This document shows, piece after piece, positions 1 through 8,373 of a stretch of DNA of 64,000 nucleotides. The translations under genes and the position numbers were made by a program. A model generated the notes under the pieces. That model saw only the letters and a list, made by a program, of their open reading frames with translations, did not search any database and was not told the origin of the DNA. Location of the stretch: assembly GCF_013623775.1 (NCBI RefSeq), contig NZ_JABFAM010000022.1, positions 1 through 64,000 of the forward strand, given 5' to 3'. Each line of letters opens with the position of its first letter. Within the stretch, counting starts at the first letter, position 1. The DNA is from Rufibacter sp. XAAS-G3-1. GTDB lineage: Bacteria > Bacteroidota > Bacteroidia > Cytophagales > Hymenobacteraceae.

Positions 1-36
1 ACTGCGGTCACACGCGGGAGAGTAGGTAGCCGCCAA
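1..36 (+). rRNA. rrf: 5S ribosomal RNA, 3' end only
   Basis: The first bases (ending gagagtaggtagccgcca) match the conserved 3' end of bacterial 5S rRNA, in which a GGGAGAGTAGGT-type segment precedes the closing helix. The 5' part lies outside the window. A strong GC-rich hairpin follows directly, as expected at the end of an rRNA operon. The exact 3' end is estimated. Confidence 0.85.
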
Positions 37-46
37 CCCCCAGCAA

Positions 47-81
47 GCCGGCCCCGCCCCTGACAAGGAGGCGGGGCCGGC
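47..81 (+). terminator. rRNA operon terminator hairpin
   Basis: The arms gccggccccgcc (47-58) and ggcggggccggc (70-81) are perfect reverse complements of 12 bp around an 11-nt loop, just past the 5S rRNA end. A short cccctttacg run follows. Position and strength fit an intrinsic terminator of the rRNA operon. Confidence 0.8.
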
Positions 82-986
82 CCCTTTACGCCCACCCCCC
101 CGGAAGCGCGCGCTATGCCTGGGGCTGGGAGGCCTGCCGCTGCGGAAACGGCCGGGGCGTTCCATTCGTTCTTTTAGGTACCCCTCGAAAGACTTAGACC
201 ACACATCCGTTTCAGGCTCTTCTTAGGCAAAGCAGATCCTAATCAGCTGCCCCGCTTATCTTAGGGAAAATAGGGAAGTGAGTGATACCATTATCGGTTC
301 ATTTCTGTGTTCTGGCATCTGCCTGTAACTGGCTTCTTCAGGGAGAATTCCTTTATGGGAGGGGTAGGCTGCTGCGCGTTTCCAGGGCAAGTTCGACTAG
401 AGCGTCGTTGGGGTTAGCAGGTGCACGCCGTTTGCTGTTCCCTTGGCTTGTACGTTATATGCGTGGGGGCAAGTGCTGTGTTGTTTCATCTTTTCCGCTA
501 AGCGCTCACGGCCGCGAGGCCCCGTCTTCCCCTCTCGCACTGCCCTTTCGGCCTGAGAAGTCTGTTGTTCTTAGCTGATGTCTGTCCAGAGCCAGAAGCG
601 AGGCGCGCTTGGGGAAGACTGGAACTGGAAGAAGTAGCAGAAGCGGTGATGATGGGATCTGTAGAGACCAGGTCTTGTCTCTACTACGCATTCCTTTCCC
701 CTGCAAAGGCTTATTCCCCTCCTCGGTGGGGTGGGGGTTGGTTTCGTATTCCACCATCTGCTTCTAGGGCGCATACTTCATTCAATATAGGGGTATTACT
801 ATCTATATCGGTAGGTTTTCTTTACAATTGGTTAATACTGCTCGTCTCCACTGTAGAGAGCCCCATCAGGGGTGAGAGAAATAAACTCTATTGATAAAAT
901 TACTGTCGGCTTGTGTATGCCTGCTTCGAGTTAGTCTTAGATTTTTGTTCTTACATCTTGGCTACACCTCTTTTTAACTGTGAAGG

Positions 987-1179
987 CGTTTAGAGTTCTA
1001 TGCCCGTTTTCATAAAAGCAGCCTAAAAACGGTGGTACGAGCGTATGTCTGCGGCAGTGCATAGATCAACATCGTGTTTTTAGGCTGTTTTTATGAAATT
1101 AGCCTAAAAAAGACGAGCCCAGCCGATGCTTGCCCCAGAGAAGTGTTTAAAGGCTGCTTTTTGAAAAACTCTAAATAGG
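987..1179. repeat. TIR element family T, copy 1 (about 193 bp)
   Basis: The left end reads gtttagagttctatgcc and the right end ttgaaaaactctaaatagg, so the ends form imperfect terminal inverted repeats around CTCTAAA/TTTAGAG. Inside are two hairpins of the tttttaggctgtttt...aaattagcctaaaaa type and gatgcttgccccagag. The closest relative is at 3182-3377, almost the same length. No coding potential. Confidence 0.7.
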
Positions 1180-1337
1180 CTCCTTGTTTACATTTCAGGT
1201 GTGCAAGCGAACATGACTAGAGAAAGGTTCTGCGGAAGCGTTTTTCTCGCTATGTAGCAGTTATGGGGCGACGCAACCGCAAACGTAGGTTTTTTTTATG
1301 GTTGTTTGCAGCGCAAAGATGAAATGTAAACAAGCTC
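1180..1337. repeat. TIR element family G, copy A (about 158 bp, MITE-like)
   Basis: The ends ccttgtttacatttcagg and gatgaaatgtaaacaagctc are inverted repeats. The interior (agagaaaggttctgcggaag, then ggggcgacgcaaccgca) matches copies at 2946-3099 and 45753-45912. It abuts the family T element at 987-1179. There is no open reading frame of note, so it is most like a non-autonomous mobile element. Confidence 0.75.
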
Positions 1338-1497
1338 TGAAGTAGAAGACGCAAACCGGCGCTGTTTCTGGCTTTCTTTTTAGAAAATAGGTCAGAAACG
1401 GGGGGCGGTTTGTATGTTTTATACCCAATTACTCTTGAAAATCTTTATTTGAATTGCATAGAAATGAAGGCAGTCTGGCGGTAGGCATCTATCCGGG

Positions 1498-1598
1498 CCG
1501 TTGTTGGTGTTATCACCAACAATCCTTTAGCGGCCCCTTCCCAAAACTTCCATCAAACTGAACTGAGTAGAAGTTGTTGGTAATAACACCAACAACGG
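1498..1598. repeat. 101-bp inverted repeat
   Basis: The left arm (1498-1522, starting ccgttgttggtgttatcacc) and right arm (1574-1598) are reverse complements over 25 bp with one mismatch, separated by 51 nt. Each arm is itself palindromic (gttggtgttatcaccaac). It lies downstream of the gene ending at 1660. Confidence 0.8.
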
Positions 1599-1659
1599 CG
1601 AAGCGATACTCAGATTTAAACAAGCTCTTAGTGCTTGTTTCCAAAACCAGAAGCAAGGC

Positions 1660-2904
1660 TCACCGCTGGGGTGAGATCTTCCAGAGTTCGCCGTTTGCTT
1701 GATCCGTAACCACGTAAAGCGCTCCGTCTGGGCCCTGCCTTACATCCCTGATGCGCTGGTTGCGGTCTGTGAGCAGGTGTTCCTCGCCGGTTACCTTGTT
1801 GTTCTCAATTTTAAGCCGAACCAGGAATTTGTCTTTCAGCCCGCCAATGAACAGGTTGCCCTGCCATTCGGGGAAAGCGGTGCCGGTGTAGAACTGAGCC
1901 CCCGAAGGCGCAATCACCGGATCCCAGTAATAGACCGGCTGCTCAAACCCTTCTTTGGCGGTAACCGCATTCGGTACCGGGTCGCCCGAATATTCCTCGC
2001 CATACGTCACCAAAGGCCAGCCGTAGTTTTTGCCTTTCTCAACCAGGTTTAACTCATCCCCGCCCTGCGGGCCCATTTCCACGATCCAAAGTTTCCCTTC
2101 GGCGTCAAACGCGGCCGACTGCACGTTTCTATGTCCTACGCTCCAGATCTCGGGCAGCGCACCCGCTTGCCCAAGGAACGGATTGCCGGGGGCGGGGGCA
2201 CCGTCTGGGGTAATCCGCACCACTTTGCCCATGTGGCTGTTCAGGCGCTGGGCCTGGGGCCGAATCTCCGGTACTGAACGTTCGCCTAGGGTAACATACA
2301 GCATGCCGTCTAGTCCAAAGGCCAGGCGCGAGCCGTAGTGCAGGGTGCCGTTGTAAGTGGGCAAGGCTCTGAAGATCACCCGTACGTCGCGCAGGCTCCT
2401 TCCGTCTGCTGACAAAACTCCTCTGGCCACGCTCGTCGCATTTCCGCCCGATCTGGGTTCTGCAAAAGTCCAGAAGATGGTTCGGCTAGAAGCGAAGTCG
2501 GGGCTAAGGGCTACATCCAGTAAACCGCCCTGGCCCCGGGCGTCTACGGCCGGTAAACCAGTAATGGGTTCGCCCGTCGCACCCGTGGCAGACACTAGGC
2601 GCAAGCGACCAGGTTTCTCCGTCACTAAAAGGCTGCCATTGGGCAAGGGTTCTACTGCCCAGGGGGTCTCCAGGCCTTTGGCCAAAACATCTACCGTAAA
2701 GGCGGTGGTAGAAGTCATGGCGCAGGCGCGGGTTTGTCCGGCAAAAGCTGGCTTCTGCTCTGGGGCATTGGCCTGTCTGGTTTCTAAGGAGCAGCCGGAA
2801 GGTGTTTGGATTGGATCATCCTGCGGCATCCCTTTGTGGTTGCAGGCTGTTCCCAGCGTAGCCAGAACCACCATAGAAAAGAGTATTTCTTTAGATCTGC
2901 TCAT
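1660..2904 (-). CDS. PQQ-dependent sugar dehydrogenase (GSDH family), lipoprotein
   Basis: The 414-residue product starts with a lipoprotein signal whose lipobox LGTAC places the lipidated Cys at residue 21, so it should sit in the outer membrane or periplasm. From about residue 70 it has the six-bladed glucose/sorbosone dehydrogenase fold: GLETPWAVEPLPNGSLLVTE, a GQGGLLDVALSPDF segment, LHYGSRLAFGLDGMLYVTLG and VGHRNVQSAAFD are typical of soluble aldose sugar dehydrogenases of the YliI type. These oxidise free aldoses to lactones using PQQ and Ca2+. The substrate cannot be told from the sequence, and no pqq biosynthesis gene is in the window. It stands alone, with repeat-filled gaps on both sides. 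Start ATG at 2904 is directly before the signal. Confidence 0.88.
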   Translation of the reverse strand: MSRSKEILFSMVVLATLGTACNHKGMPQDDPIQTPSGCSLETRQANAPEQKPAFAGQTRACAMTSTTAFTVDVLAKGLETPWAVEPLPNGSLLVTEKPGRLRLVSATGATGEPITGLPAVDARGQGGLLDVALSPDFASSRTIFWTFAEPRSGGNATSVARGVLSADGRSLRDVRVIFRALPTYNGTLHYGSRLAFGLDGMLYVTLGERSVPEIRPQAQRLNSHMGKVVRITPDGAPAPGNPFLGQAGALPEIWSVGHRNVQSAAFDAEGKLWIVEMGPQGGDELNLVEKGKNYGWPLVTYGEEYSGDPVPNAVTAKEGFEQPVYYWDPVIAPSGAQFYTGTAFPEWQGNLFIGGLKDKFLVRLKIENNKVTGEEHLLTDRNQRIRDVRQGPDGALYVVTDQANGELWKISPQR

Positions 2905-2945
2905 AGGTGCTGCGGTTTAACGTTTGTTTCTGATGTAGAATTCCA

Positions 2946-3099
2946 GAGCTTGTTTACATTTCAGGTTTGCTGACTCAACTAGTCAGAGAAAGGTTCTGCC
3001 GAAGCGTTTTTTGAGCCGCGTAGCAGCGCTACGGGGCGACGCAACCGCAGGTGCTTTCTCTGGTCGTCTGTAGCGCAAAGCTGAAATGTAAACAAGCTC
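2946..3099. repeat. TIR element family G, copy B (154 bp, MITE-like)
   Basis: It starts gagcttgtttacatttcagg and ends gctgaaatgtaaacaagctc, giving terminal inverted repeats of about 19 bp. The interior carries gagaaaggttctgccgaagc and the small palindrome gcgtagcagcgctac, shared with the copy at 45753-45912. A CCA lies on both flanks (attcca before, ccagcc after), a possible 3-bp target duplication that the other copies do not clearly repeat. Confidence 0.8.
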
Positions 3100-3181
3100 C
3101 CAGCCAAAGAACTTCTTCCCTCTATCTTAACTCTGTTTTCTCTCATAATGTTTGACCTGTCTTGGCGAAGGGAAAGAAAAA

Positions 3182-3377
3182 GCTGTTTAGAGTTTTATGC
3201 CTGTTTTCATAAAAACAGGCATAAAACGGCGGTACAAGCAGATGCTGGCGGAGTGTCCAGATAACCCCCTGTTTCTGGCCTGTTTCCATAAAAGTAGCCT
3301 AAAAACAGCGGCGCCAGCAGACGCTTGCCCCAGAGGAATTGCTCTACATGCCCAGTAATGAAAAACTCTAAACAGGT
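3182..3377. repeat. TIR element family T, copy 2 (about 195 bp)
   Basis: The ends gctgtttagagttttatgcc and gaaaaactctaaacagg form terminal inverted repeats. Inside are two related units: gcctgttttcataaaaacag followed by cggcggtacaagcagatgct, and cctgtttccataaaagtagc followed by gccagcagacgcttgcccc. It matches 987-1179 in length and order. Confidence 0.75.
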
Positions 3378-3456
3378 TTCTATTAAGAAACATCATCTTA
3401 GAGCCCGTTTTTCAGAAAAGACTAACCTTACAGCATAGGACAAGTAAGAATAAAAT

Positions 3457-4554
3457 GTGAATAGAATCATTGAAATACTAGGCAAAATCGGGCTGACGTT
3501 GCAGATTGCCAAAACAGCTTTTGCGGCGGCTTTGTCTTGGTTGGTGGCTTCCAGTATGCTGCACTCAGAGTATCCTTACTTTGCGGCGGTGGCCGCGATC
3601 ATTACCGTGCAGGTGACCGTGGCAGATTCGGTAGACAAAGCCACGCAGCGCATCATAGGCATTATTGGCGGTGTGTTGGTGAGCATGTTGCTGGGGCATT
3701 GGTTTGAGGTGGGGGCGGTGTCCATTTTCTTAATCATTCTGATTGGAATGAGCATTGCCAAAGCCTTCCGGATGAACCCCCAGATCATCTCGCAAGTGGC
3801 CATCAGTTCGCTTTTGGTGCTGGCGTTCGGGCAAGCCCGCGAAGGGTACGCTTATGAAAGAATCATAGAAACGGTGCTGGGTTCCGCCATTGCGGTGTTG
3901 ATCAATGCCTTGATTGTGCCCCAGAATGCCGTGCCAGCGGTGGAGCGCAGTATTCTTGCTTACAGCAACCTGGCGGCAATCACCCTGACCAACTTAGCCG
4001 TCTTGCTGGATGATCTGGGGCCGGGAAGGAAAACCGGACGGACGGAGGTGGATGCCTTGATCAAGCAGAGCGAGGAGTGTCAGAAAGCACTTAGTTTGGC
4101 GGAACAAAGCCTCAAATACAACCCCTTGCTCACCCACAAACGAATAAGGCTAAGTCAGCTTTCAGAAAGTATCAATCAACTGGAGAGCATTACCATTCAG
4201 ATCAGAGGAATCCGCAGGAGCTTAGCCGATATCACCCTAAACCAAGCTATTGAACCAGAGCAGGCCTATGTGCGGCAATTGAAGCTGGCCATGCAAGCCA
4301 CCGCCCATTGTATTTCGGCTTACGGTTTCTCGTCGGTAAAGACCACCGCCGGAAGTCTGCAAAAACTACAGGAAGCTGTGCAGCAGGCCCAGGCAGAACA
4401 AGCCCGCTGCCTGGAGAGCCTCCGCGAGATCAATGCCCTGGCCACCCTTCGCGATTTCGGAAGTATTCTCACCGATTTAGGCCGAATTGTGTCAGAAACC
4501 CAGTTGCAGAACACGGCACAGGCAGAGACAAAGGCCGTCGCGTTGCCGTCCTGA
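3457..4554 (+). CDS. FUSC / aromatic acid exporter-like membrane protein
   Basis: The 365-residue protein has about five or six hydrophobic helices in residues 15-150 (for example LSWLVASSM, ILIGMSIAKAF, AISSLLVLAF), then a long hydrophilic helical C-terminal half with coiled-coil character. This layout, and the HSEYPYFAAVAAIITVQ segment, fit the ArAE_1/FUSC families, which are implicated in export of aromatic acids or fusaric acid. The start is GTG at 3457; an ATG two bases upstream runs straight into TGA (ATGTGA), so GTG is the only sensible start. It is monocistronic and is followed by a hairpin at 4580. The transported compound is unknown. Confidence 0.8.
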   Translation: MNRIIEILGKIGLTLQIAKTAFAAALSWLVASSMLHSEYPYFAAVAAIITVQVTVADSVDKATQRIIGIIGGVLVSMLLGHWFEVGAVSIFLIILIGMSIAKAFRMNPQIISQVAISSLLVLAFGQAREGYAYERIIETVLGSAIAVLINALIVPQNAVPAVERSILAYSNLAAITLTNLAVLLDDLGPGRKTGRTEVDALIKQSEECQKALSLAEQSLKYNPLLTHKRIRLSQLSESINQLESITIQIRGIRRSLADITLNQAIEPEQAYVRQLKLAMQATAHCISAYGFSSVKTTAGSLQKLQEAVQQAQAEQARCLESLREINALATLRDFGSILTDLGRIVSETQLQNTAQAETKAVALPS

Positions 4555-4579
4555 TTCTTTAGGGTGAGGTCAGGGTTTC

Positions 4580-4605
4580 AGGCCTGTTTTCTTGAAAGCA
4601 GGCCT
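4580..4605. repeat. Core-family hairpin (terminator-like), after the FUSC gene
   Basis: aggcctgttttc and gaaagcaggcct pair over 12 bp with one mismatch around a 2-nt loop, 25 bp after the stop codon at 4554. It is a member of the dispersed CCTGTTTTC/GAAAACAGG family. A second, weaker inverted repeat (cactcgctcgcg at 4615, ggcgagcgagtg ending 4716) follows. Confidence 0.7.
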
Positions 4606-4795
4606 AAAACAGAACACTCGCTCGCGTCCCGCACGCGCAGGCTACACGTGATTCTTTGTTTATCCAAAGCGGCGGAACGCCGCCGGTACCTCACACGCGG
4701 CAGAGGCGAGCGAGTGAAATCATTACTTTTCTGGGACTACGCTATTTTAGAGATGAACAAATCAACCTCATCGCGCGGAATGGAAGATACTCAGC

Positions 4796-6379
4796 TTAGT
4801 TTTTGATGAGTTTGATCGCTTTCACGGCTTCGCGCTGGGTAATCCTTAGAACGTACATGCCTTTGGCGAGGGAAGAGCCAAGGGTTACTTTGTCGGTGGC
4901 AGTGCCAGACTGTACCAGGGCACCGGTGCTGCTGTAAAGCTGATAGCTAAACCGGCCGGTCATTTTGTAGGTGAAATCCTGGTTGAACGGGTTGGGGTAA
5001 ACGGCGGCGGCGGGGATTGTTACTTCGTCGTCAATGCCGGTCACCAGAGATTCCTGGGTACAGAAAGGATAACCCACTTGGGTTCGGTCGGCCATGTATT
5101 GCCTGAGCCAGGTCATGGCGGGTCTGTCCTGGCCCGTTGCGGTTTGGAGATGGGTATTCTCTTTCCAGGTTTTCCCGGCTTCATAGCCCCACAGGGTGAT
5201 TCCCGCCACGGCCGGATGCTCCCAGTACACCGGAAACAAGTTCTGGTACCGCGTTCGTTGGGTATTGTCATCGCCGGAAATGTCCAGTTCGGTCACGTAG
5301 ATGGGCACCCCGGCGTTGTCCATCAAATCAAGGGAGTTTTTGAGCTGGGTAGCCGACAAGGTATTGATGTTGAACTCATGCGCCTGCGTACCGAAACCGT
5401 CCATCAGGTTGCGGTCGCGCAGCAACTTAATAATCTGTAATTGCTCGTTGATGGCCGTTTGGTCATTTTCCAGCCCATAATCATTCAGGATCAACTTTGA
5501 GTTGGGGAAGTAGTGTCTGGCTTTGGCAAACATCCAGATAATCCAGTCATGGCCTGTTGCGCCAGCGCCTCCTAAGCCTTGTCTTATCGCCTGCGTGGCG
5601 GGGGCATGCGTCCTTAGATTTTCATTCAGGACATCTATTTGGTCTATGCCGCTGGGGAATTGGGTTGCCACGGCGGCAATGTATTCTTCCATTTCGGCCT
5701 GAAATTCTGCGGGGGAAAGAAGAAGGTTGTTGTTGGGGCTAATGGCCCAGGTAGGAAACTGACTTCCCCAGGCAAAGGCATGGTACCGGAACAGAAGGTG
5801 GTTGTTCTTCGCGTACGTATAGGCCACGTTTGCACCGGCCCAGTTCATGACATCGCGGGTTGGCTCTACTACGCCCCACTTGGTATTGTTCTCCGGGGTG
5901 ATCCCGTTCCAGAGGGTTGAATAGGGGGTAGGTACGTTGCTGGCAATGATGTTGCCCAGGTATTTTCCTTTGCAGGCACTTAGTCCCCGGCTAACGGCTG
6001 GCGTGGCTCCTACCGTCACAATCACCCCGGCCGACGTACTCACCGTGTTCAGATTATCGGTGGCTTTGGCGGTAATGGTGTAGGTGCCCGCGCGCAAAGG
6101 ACTCCACACAAACGAGTAGGTGTTATGGGTGGCCGTAGTGGCCTCGCCCAGTTTGGTAGGGCCGTTGAAGAATTCCACCTTGCTCACGGTTCCGTTGGCA
6201 AAACTGCCGCCCACGTCTGAGGCATACACCAGAATAGCCATGGCTTTGCCTTCCTGGAAATAGGCATTGTTGTGCGGGGCGGTGATCACACAGGAAGGCG
6301 GGGTGTTGTTTTGCCCCTGCACCTGAAAGGCGAGAAAGGTAAGCACCGTCAGTAGAAGAGAGAGTAAAGGTTTACGCAT
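4796..6379 (-). CDS. Secreted endo-1,4-beta-xylanase, GH10, with T9SS tail
   Basis: The 527-residue protein has a signal peptide (residues 1-22, ending QVQG), a bacterial Ig-like domain (about 27-129), a GH10 barrel (about 133-430) and a C-terminal T9SS type A sorting domain (about 458-527, beginning AAVYPNPFNQDFTY). The acid/base Glu is in IDQIDVLNENLR (E253) and the nucleophile in YVTELDISG (E364); ENNTKWGVVEPT and HAFAWGSQFP are further GH10 signatures. It should hydrolyse internal beta-1,4-xylosyl bonds after export through the type IX system. It is not next to other xylan genes, so it may work alone or with enzymes elsewhere. The GH10 barrel is slightly short but has both catalytic residues. 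Confidence 0.93.
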   Translation of the reverse strand: MRKPLLSLLLTVLTFLAFQVQGQNNTPPSCVITAPHNNAYFQEGKAMAILVYASDVGGSFANGTVSKVEFFNGPTKLGEATTATHNTYSFVWSPLRAGTYTITAKATDNLNTVSTSAGVIVTVGATPAVSRGLSACKGKYLGNIIASNVPTPYSTLWNGITPENNTKWGVVEPTRDVMNWAGANVAYTYAKNNHLLFRYHAFAWGSQFPTWAISPNNNLLLSPAEFQAEMEEYIAAVATQFPSGIDQIDVLNENLRTHAPATQAIRQGLGGAGATGHDWIIWMFAKARHYFPNSKLILNDYGLENDQTAINEQLQIIKLLRDRNLMDGFGTQAHEFNINTLSATQLKNSLDLMDNAGVPIYVTELDISGDDNTQRTRYQNLFPVYWEHPAVAGITLWGYEAGKTWKENTHLQTATGQDRPAMTWLRQYMADRTQVGYPFCTQESLVTGIDDEVTIPAAAVYPNPFNQDFTYKMTGRFSYQLYSSTGALVQSGTATDKVTLGSSLAKGMYVLRITQREAVKAIKLIKN

Positions 6380-6691
6380 AAAGGTCTGTTAGAGAGGTGG
6401 CTGTAAGTAGGTTGAAGGTAAGCTAAAAGAAGTAGAAAGCCTACGGGTACTAAGGGGAATTTATAATCTGCCAAGGTAGAATTGAATCATTCTCAAAAGG
6501 TGTGTCTTGAAAATAAGCTAACCAATAGAACTCATAAAGAACCGGAATATGGCCTGGTTTTAGGAAAATACGCCAAAAACGCGCTTTTGCGAAGACGGTG
6601 GCCGTTCTGTTTCTCTCTGGTTGTTACTTGCTTTTGGAGAAATAGAGTTAAGTTTATGCGTGTATACTCGTATCTACTTCAAAAAACAAAA
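6380..6691. other. Divergent promoter region between GH10 and gnd
   Basis: No gene is supported here. The open frame of gnd extends back to 6482, but that stretch does not resemble 6-phosphogluconate dehydrogenase. A degenerate member of the core palindrome family (ggcctggttttaggaaaata) lies near 6551. Confidence 0.6.
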
Positions 6692-8110
6692 ATGAACACG
6701 ATGGAATTCGATTTTGGAATGGTGGGGTTGGGCGTGATGGGCCGGAATTTACTTTTGAACATAGCAGACCACGGCTTCTCAGTGGTAGGCCTTGATTTAG
6801 ACCCGCAGAAAGCCGCCGCGCTGGAGGCCGAGGCCGATAAAGGCAAGGCCGTAAAGGGCACCACGTCCATTCAGGAATTTGTGAGCTCCCTGCAGAAACC
6901 ACGGGCCCTCATGCTGTTGGTGCCCGCCGGAAAAGCGGTAGATGCCGCCATTGCCAGCCTGGTGCCTCACCTGGAACCCGGCGATATTATCATTGACGGC
7001 GGCAATTCCTACTTCCCAGACACCAACAGACGCATTGTGGAATTAGAGGCCAAAAACCTGCACTTCTTCGGGATGGGAATTTCCGGGGGCGAGAAAGGCG
7101 CGCGCTTTGGCCCCAGCATGATGCCGGGCGGCAACCGTCAGGCCTATGAGCGGCTGCGCCCGGTGTTTGAGGCGGTGGCGGCCAAGGTAGACGGCGAGCC
7201 CTGTGTGGCCTACCTGGGCAACGGCTCTGCCGGAAACTACGTGAAAATGGTGCACAACGGCATTGAGTACGGCATCATGCAACTCATTGCCGAAACCTAT
7301 GACTTGCTCAAGCGCGGCCTGGGCCGTTCTGATGAGGAGATCCAGCGCATCTTTGAGGAGTGGAACGGCAGCGAGGTACACTCCTTTCTGGTGGAGATTA
7401 CGGCCCAGATTCTGAAAAAGACCGATGAACTGACCGGGCAGAAACTGGTCAACCTGATCTCTGACTGGGCAAAGCAAAAAGGAACCGGCAAATGGACTTC
7501 CCAGAACGCCATGGACTTGCAGGTGCCGCTGCCCACCGTAGACATCGCCGTGACCATGCGCGACATGTCGGCGTACAAAGAGGAGCGGGTGTTGGCGGCC
7601 CAAAGCCTGGCCATTCCTTCCAACCCTACTGAATCTTCTGAGAATTGGTACGTGCTGGAAGAACAACTCAGAAACGCCTTCTACTTTGCCATGCTCACCA
7701 CCTATGCGCAAGGCCTGGTGCAGCTGCGCGTAGCATCGGCCACCTATGACTATGAGCTAGATTTACAGGAAGTAGCCAAAATCTGGCGCGGCGGCTGTAT
7801 CATCAGGGCGGCCTGCCTGGAAGACATCCGGCAAGCCTTCGCCACCAACCCGGCCCTGCCCAACCTGTTGCTGGACCCTACCATTGGCCAGGAACTGCTG
7901 AAGCGCCAGGAAGACATGCGAACCGTGGTGAAATTAGCCATTGACCGCGGAATTCCGGTACCGGCTTTGATGACTTCGCTGGCGTATTTTGATGCCTACC
8001 GCAGCGAGACGTTGCCCACCAACCTCATCCAGGCGCAGCGCGATTACTTCGGCGCGCATACGTACGAACGCACAGACCAGCCCGGTATTTTCCATACCCA
8101 GTGGGACTAA
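6692..8110 (+). CDS. gnd: 6-phosphogluconate dehydrogenase, decarboxylating
   Basis: From the ATG at 6692 the product has 472 residues, close to the usual 468. It opens with the NADP-binding motif GMVGLGVMGRNLLLNIADHG and carries VPAGKAVDA, DGGNSYFPDT, GMGISGGEKGARFGPSMMPG and the signature KMVHNGIEYGIMQLIAETYD. It oxidises 6-phosphogluconate to ribulose 5-phosphate, CO2 and NADPH in the cytosol. The frame stays open back to 6482, but those 70 residues have no family match, so 6692 (or the ATG at 6701) is preferred. zwf and pgl follow on the same strand, completing the oxidative pentose phosphate branch; the 263-bp gap to zwf holds a partial repeat element (about 8225-8320) and may contain a separate promoter. 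Confidence 0.96.
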   Translation: MNTMEFDFGMVGLGVMGRNLLLNIADHGFSVVGLDLDPQKAAALEAEADKGKAVKGTTSIQEFVSSLQKPRALMLLVPAGKAVDAAIASLVPHLEPGDIIIDGGNSYFPDTNRRIVELEAKNLHFFGMGISGGEKGARFGPSMMPGGNRQAYERLRPVFEAVAAKVDGEPCVAYLGNGSAGNYVKMVHNGIEYGIMQLIAETYDLLKRGLGRSDEEIQRIFEEWNGSEVHSFLVEITAQILKKTDELTGQKLVNLISDWAKQKGTGKWTSQNAMDLQVPLPTVDIAVTMRDMSAYKEERVLAAQSLAIPSNPTESSENWYVLEEQLRNAFYFAMLTTYAQGLVQLRVASATYDYELDLQEVAKIWRGGCIIRAACLEDIRQAFATNPALPNLLLDPTIGQELLKRQEDMRTVVKLAIDRGIPVPALMTSLAYFDAYRSETLPTNLIQAQRDYFGAHTYERTDQPGIFHTQWD

Positions 8111-8224
8111 ACCTTCGGCCGGGGGCTTTGCCTTACGGCGAGTAACCCCGGCACCACCATCAATCAATTACAGAAGCAGTGGAGGCCTTCGTCATGAATG
8201 ACGCAAAGTCTGTGTGTTTTGCTG

Positions 8225-8320
8225 TTTTGAGGCTAGTTTTATGAAAACAGGCTAAAATCGGCGGCCGCTTGGCTACAGCCAGGAAAGAGATTGAGCACCA
8301 GTAGACGCTTGCGCCCGAGG
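8225..8320. repeat. Partial family T element between gnd and zwf
   Basis: ggctagttttatgaaaacag, gctaaaatcggcggcc and agacgcttgcgcccgagg correspond to one internal unit of the family T elements. The terminal ctctaaacagg repeats are missing, so it is a fragment or a solo unit. Confidence 0.55.
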
Positions 8321-8373
8321 CGATCAGAAAAGCCAGTAAACCGCTTCTCCGTTACAAAATAGATCATCCAATT

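Larger units (their letters stand above)
82..1659. other. Long gene-free stretch with inverted-repeat elements
   Basis: No convincing gene is seen on either strand. The open frames at 282-894 are low-complexity translations rich in Arg, Ser and Pro, with no domain or signal. The right half holds a 193-bp element (987-1179), an abutting 158-bp element (1180-1337) and a 101-bp inverted repeat (1498-1598). At 1617-1627 there is a further short copy of the aaacaagctc end of the 158-bp element. Confidence 0.7.
2905..3456. other. Divergent intergenic region holding two TIR elements
   Basis: This gap between two divergent genes holds family G copy B (2946-3099) and family T copy 2 (3182-3377). About 80 bp remain before the gene at 3457. 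No further gene is seen. Confidence 0.7.

Noticed and set aside
282-894. Overlapping plus-strand open frames after the rRNA operon
   Set aside because: The translations are Arg/Ser/Pro-rich with no domain or signal and unlike the codon use of the real genes here.
6482-6691. N-terminal extension of gnd
   Set aside because: The extra 70 residues do not fit the family, run through a palindrome copy, and the ATG at 6692 gives the normal length.
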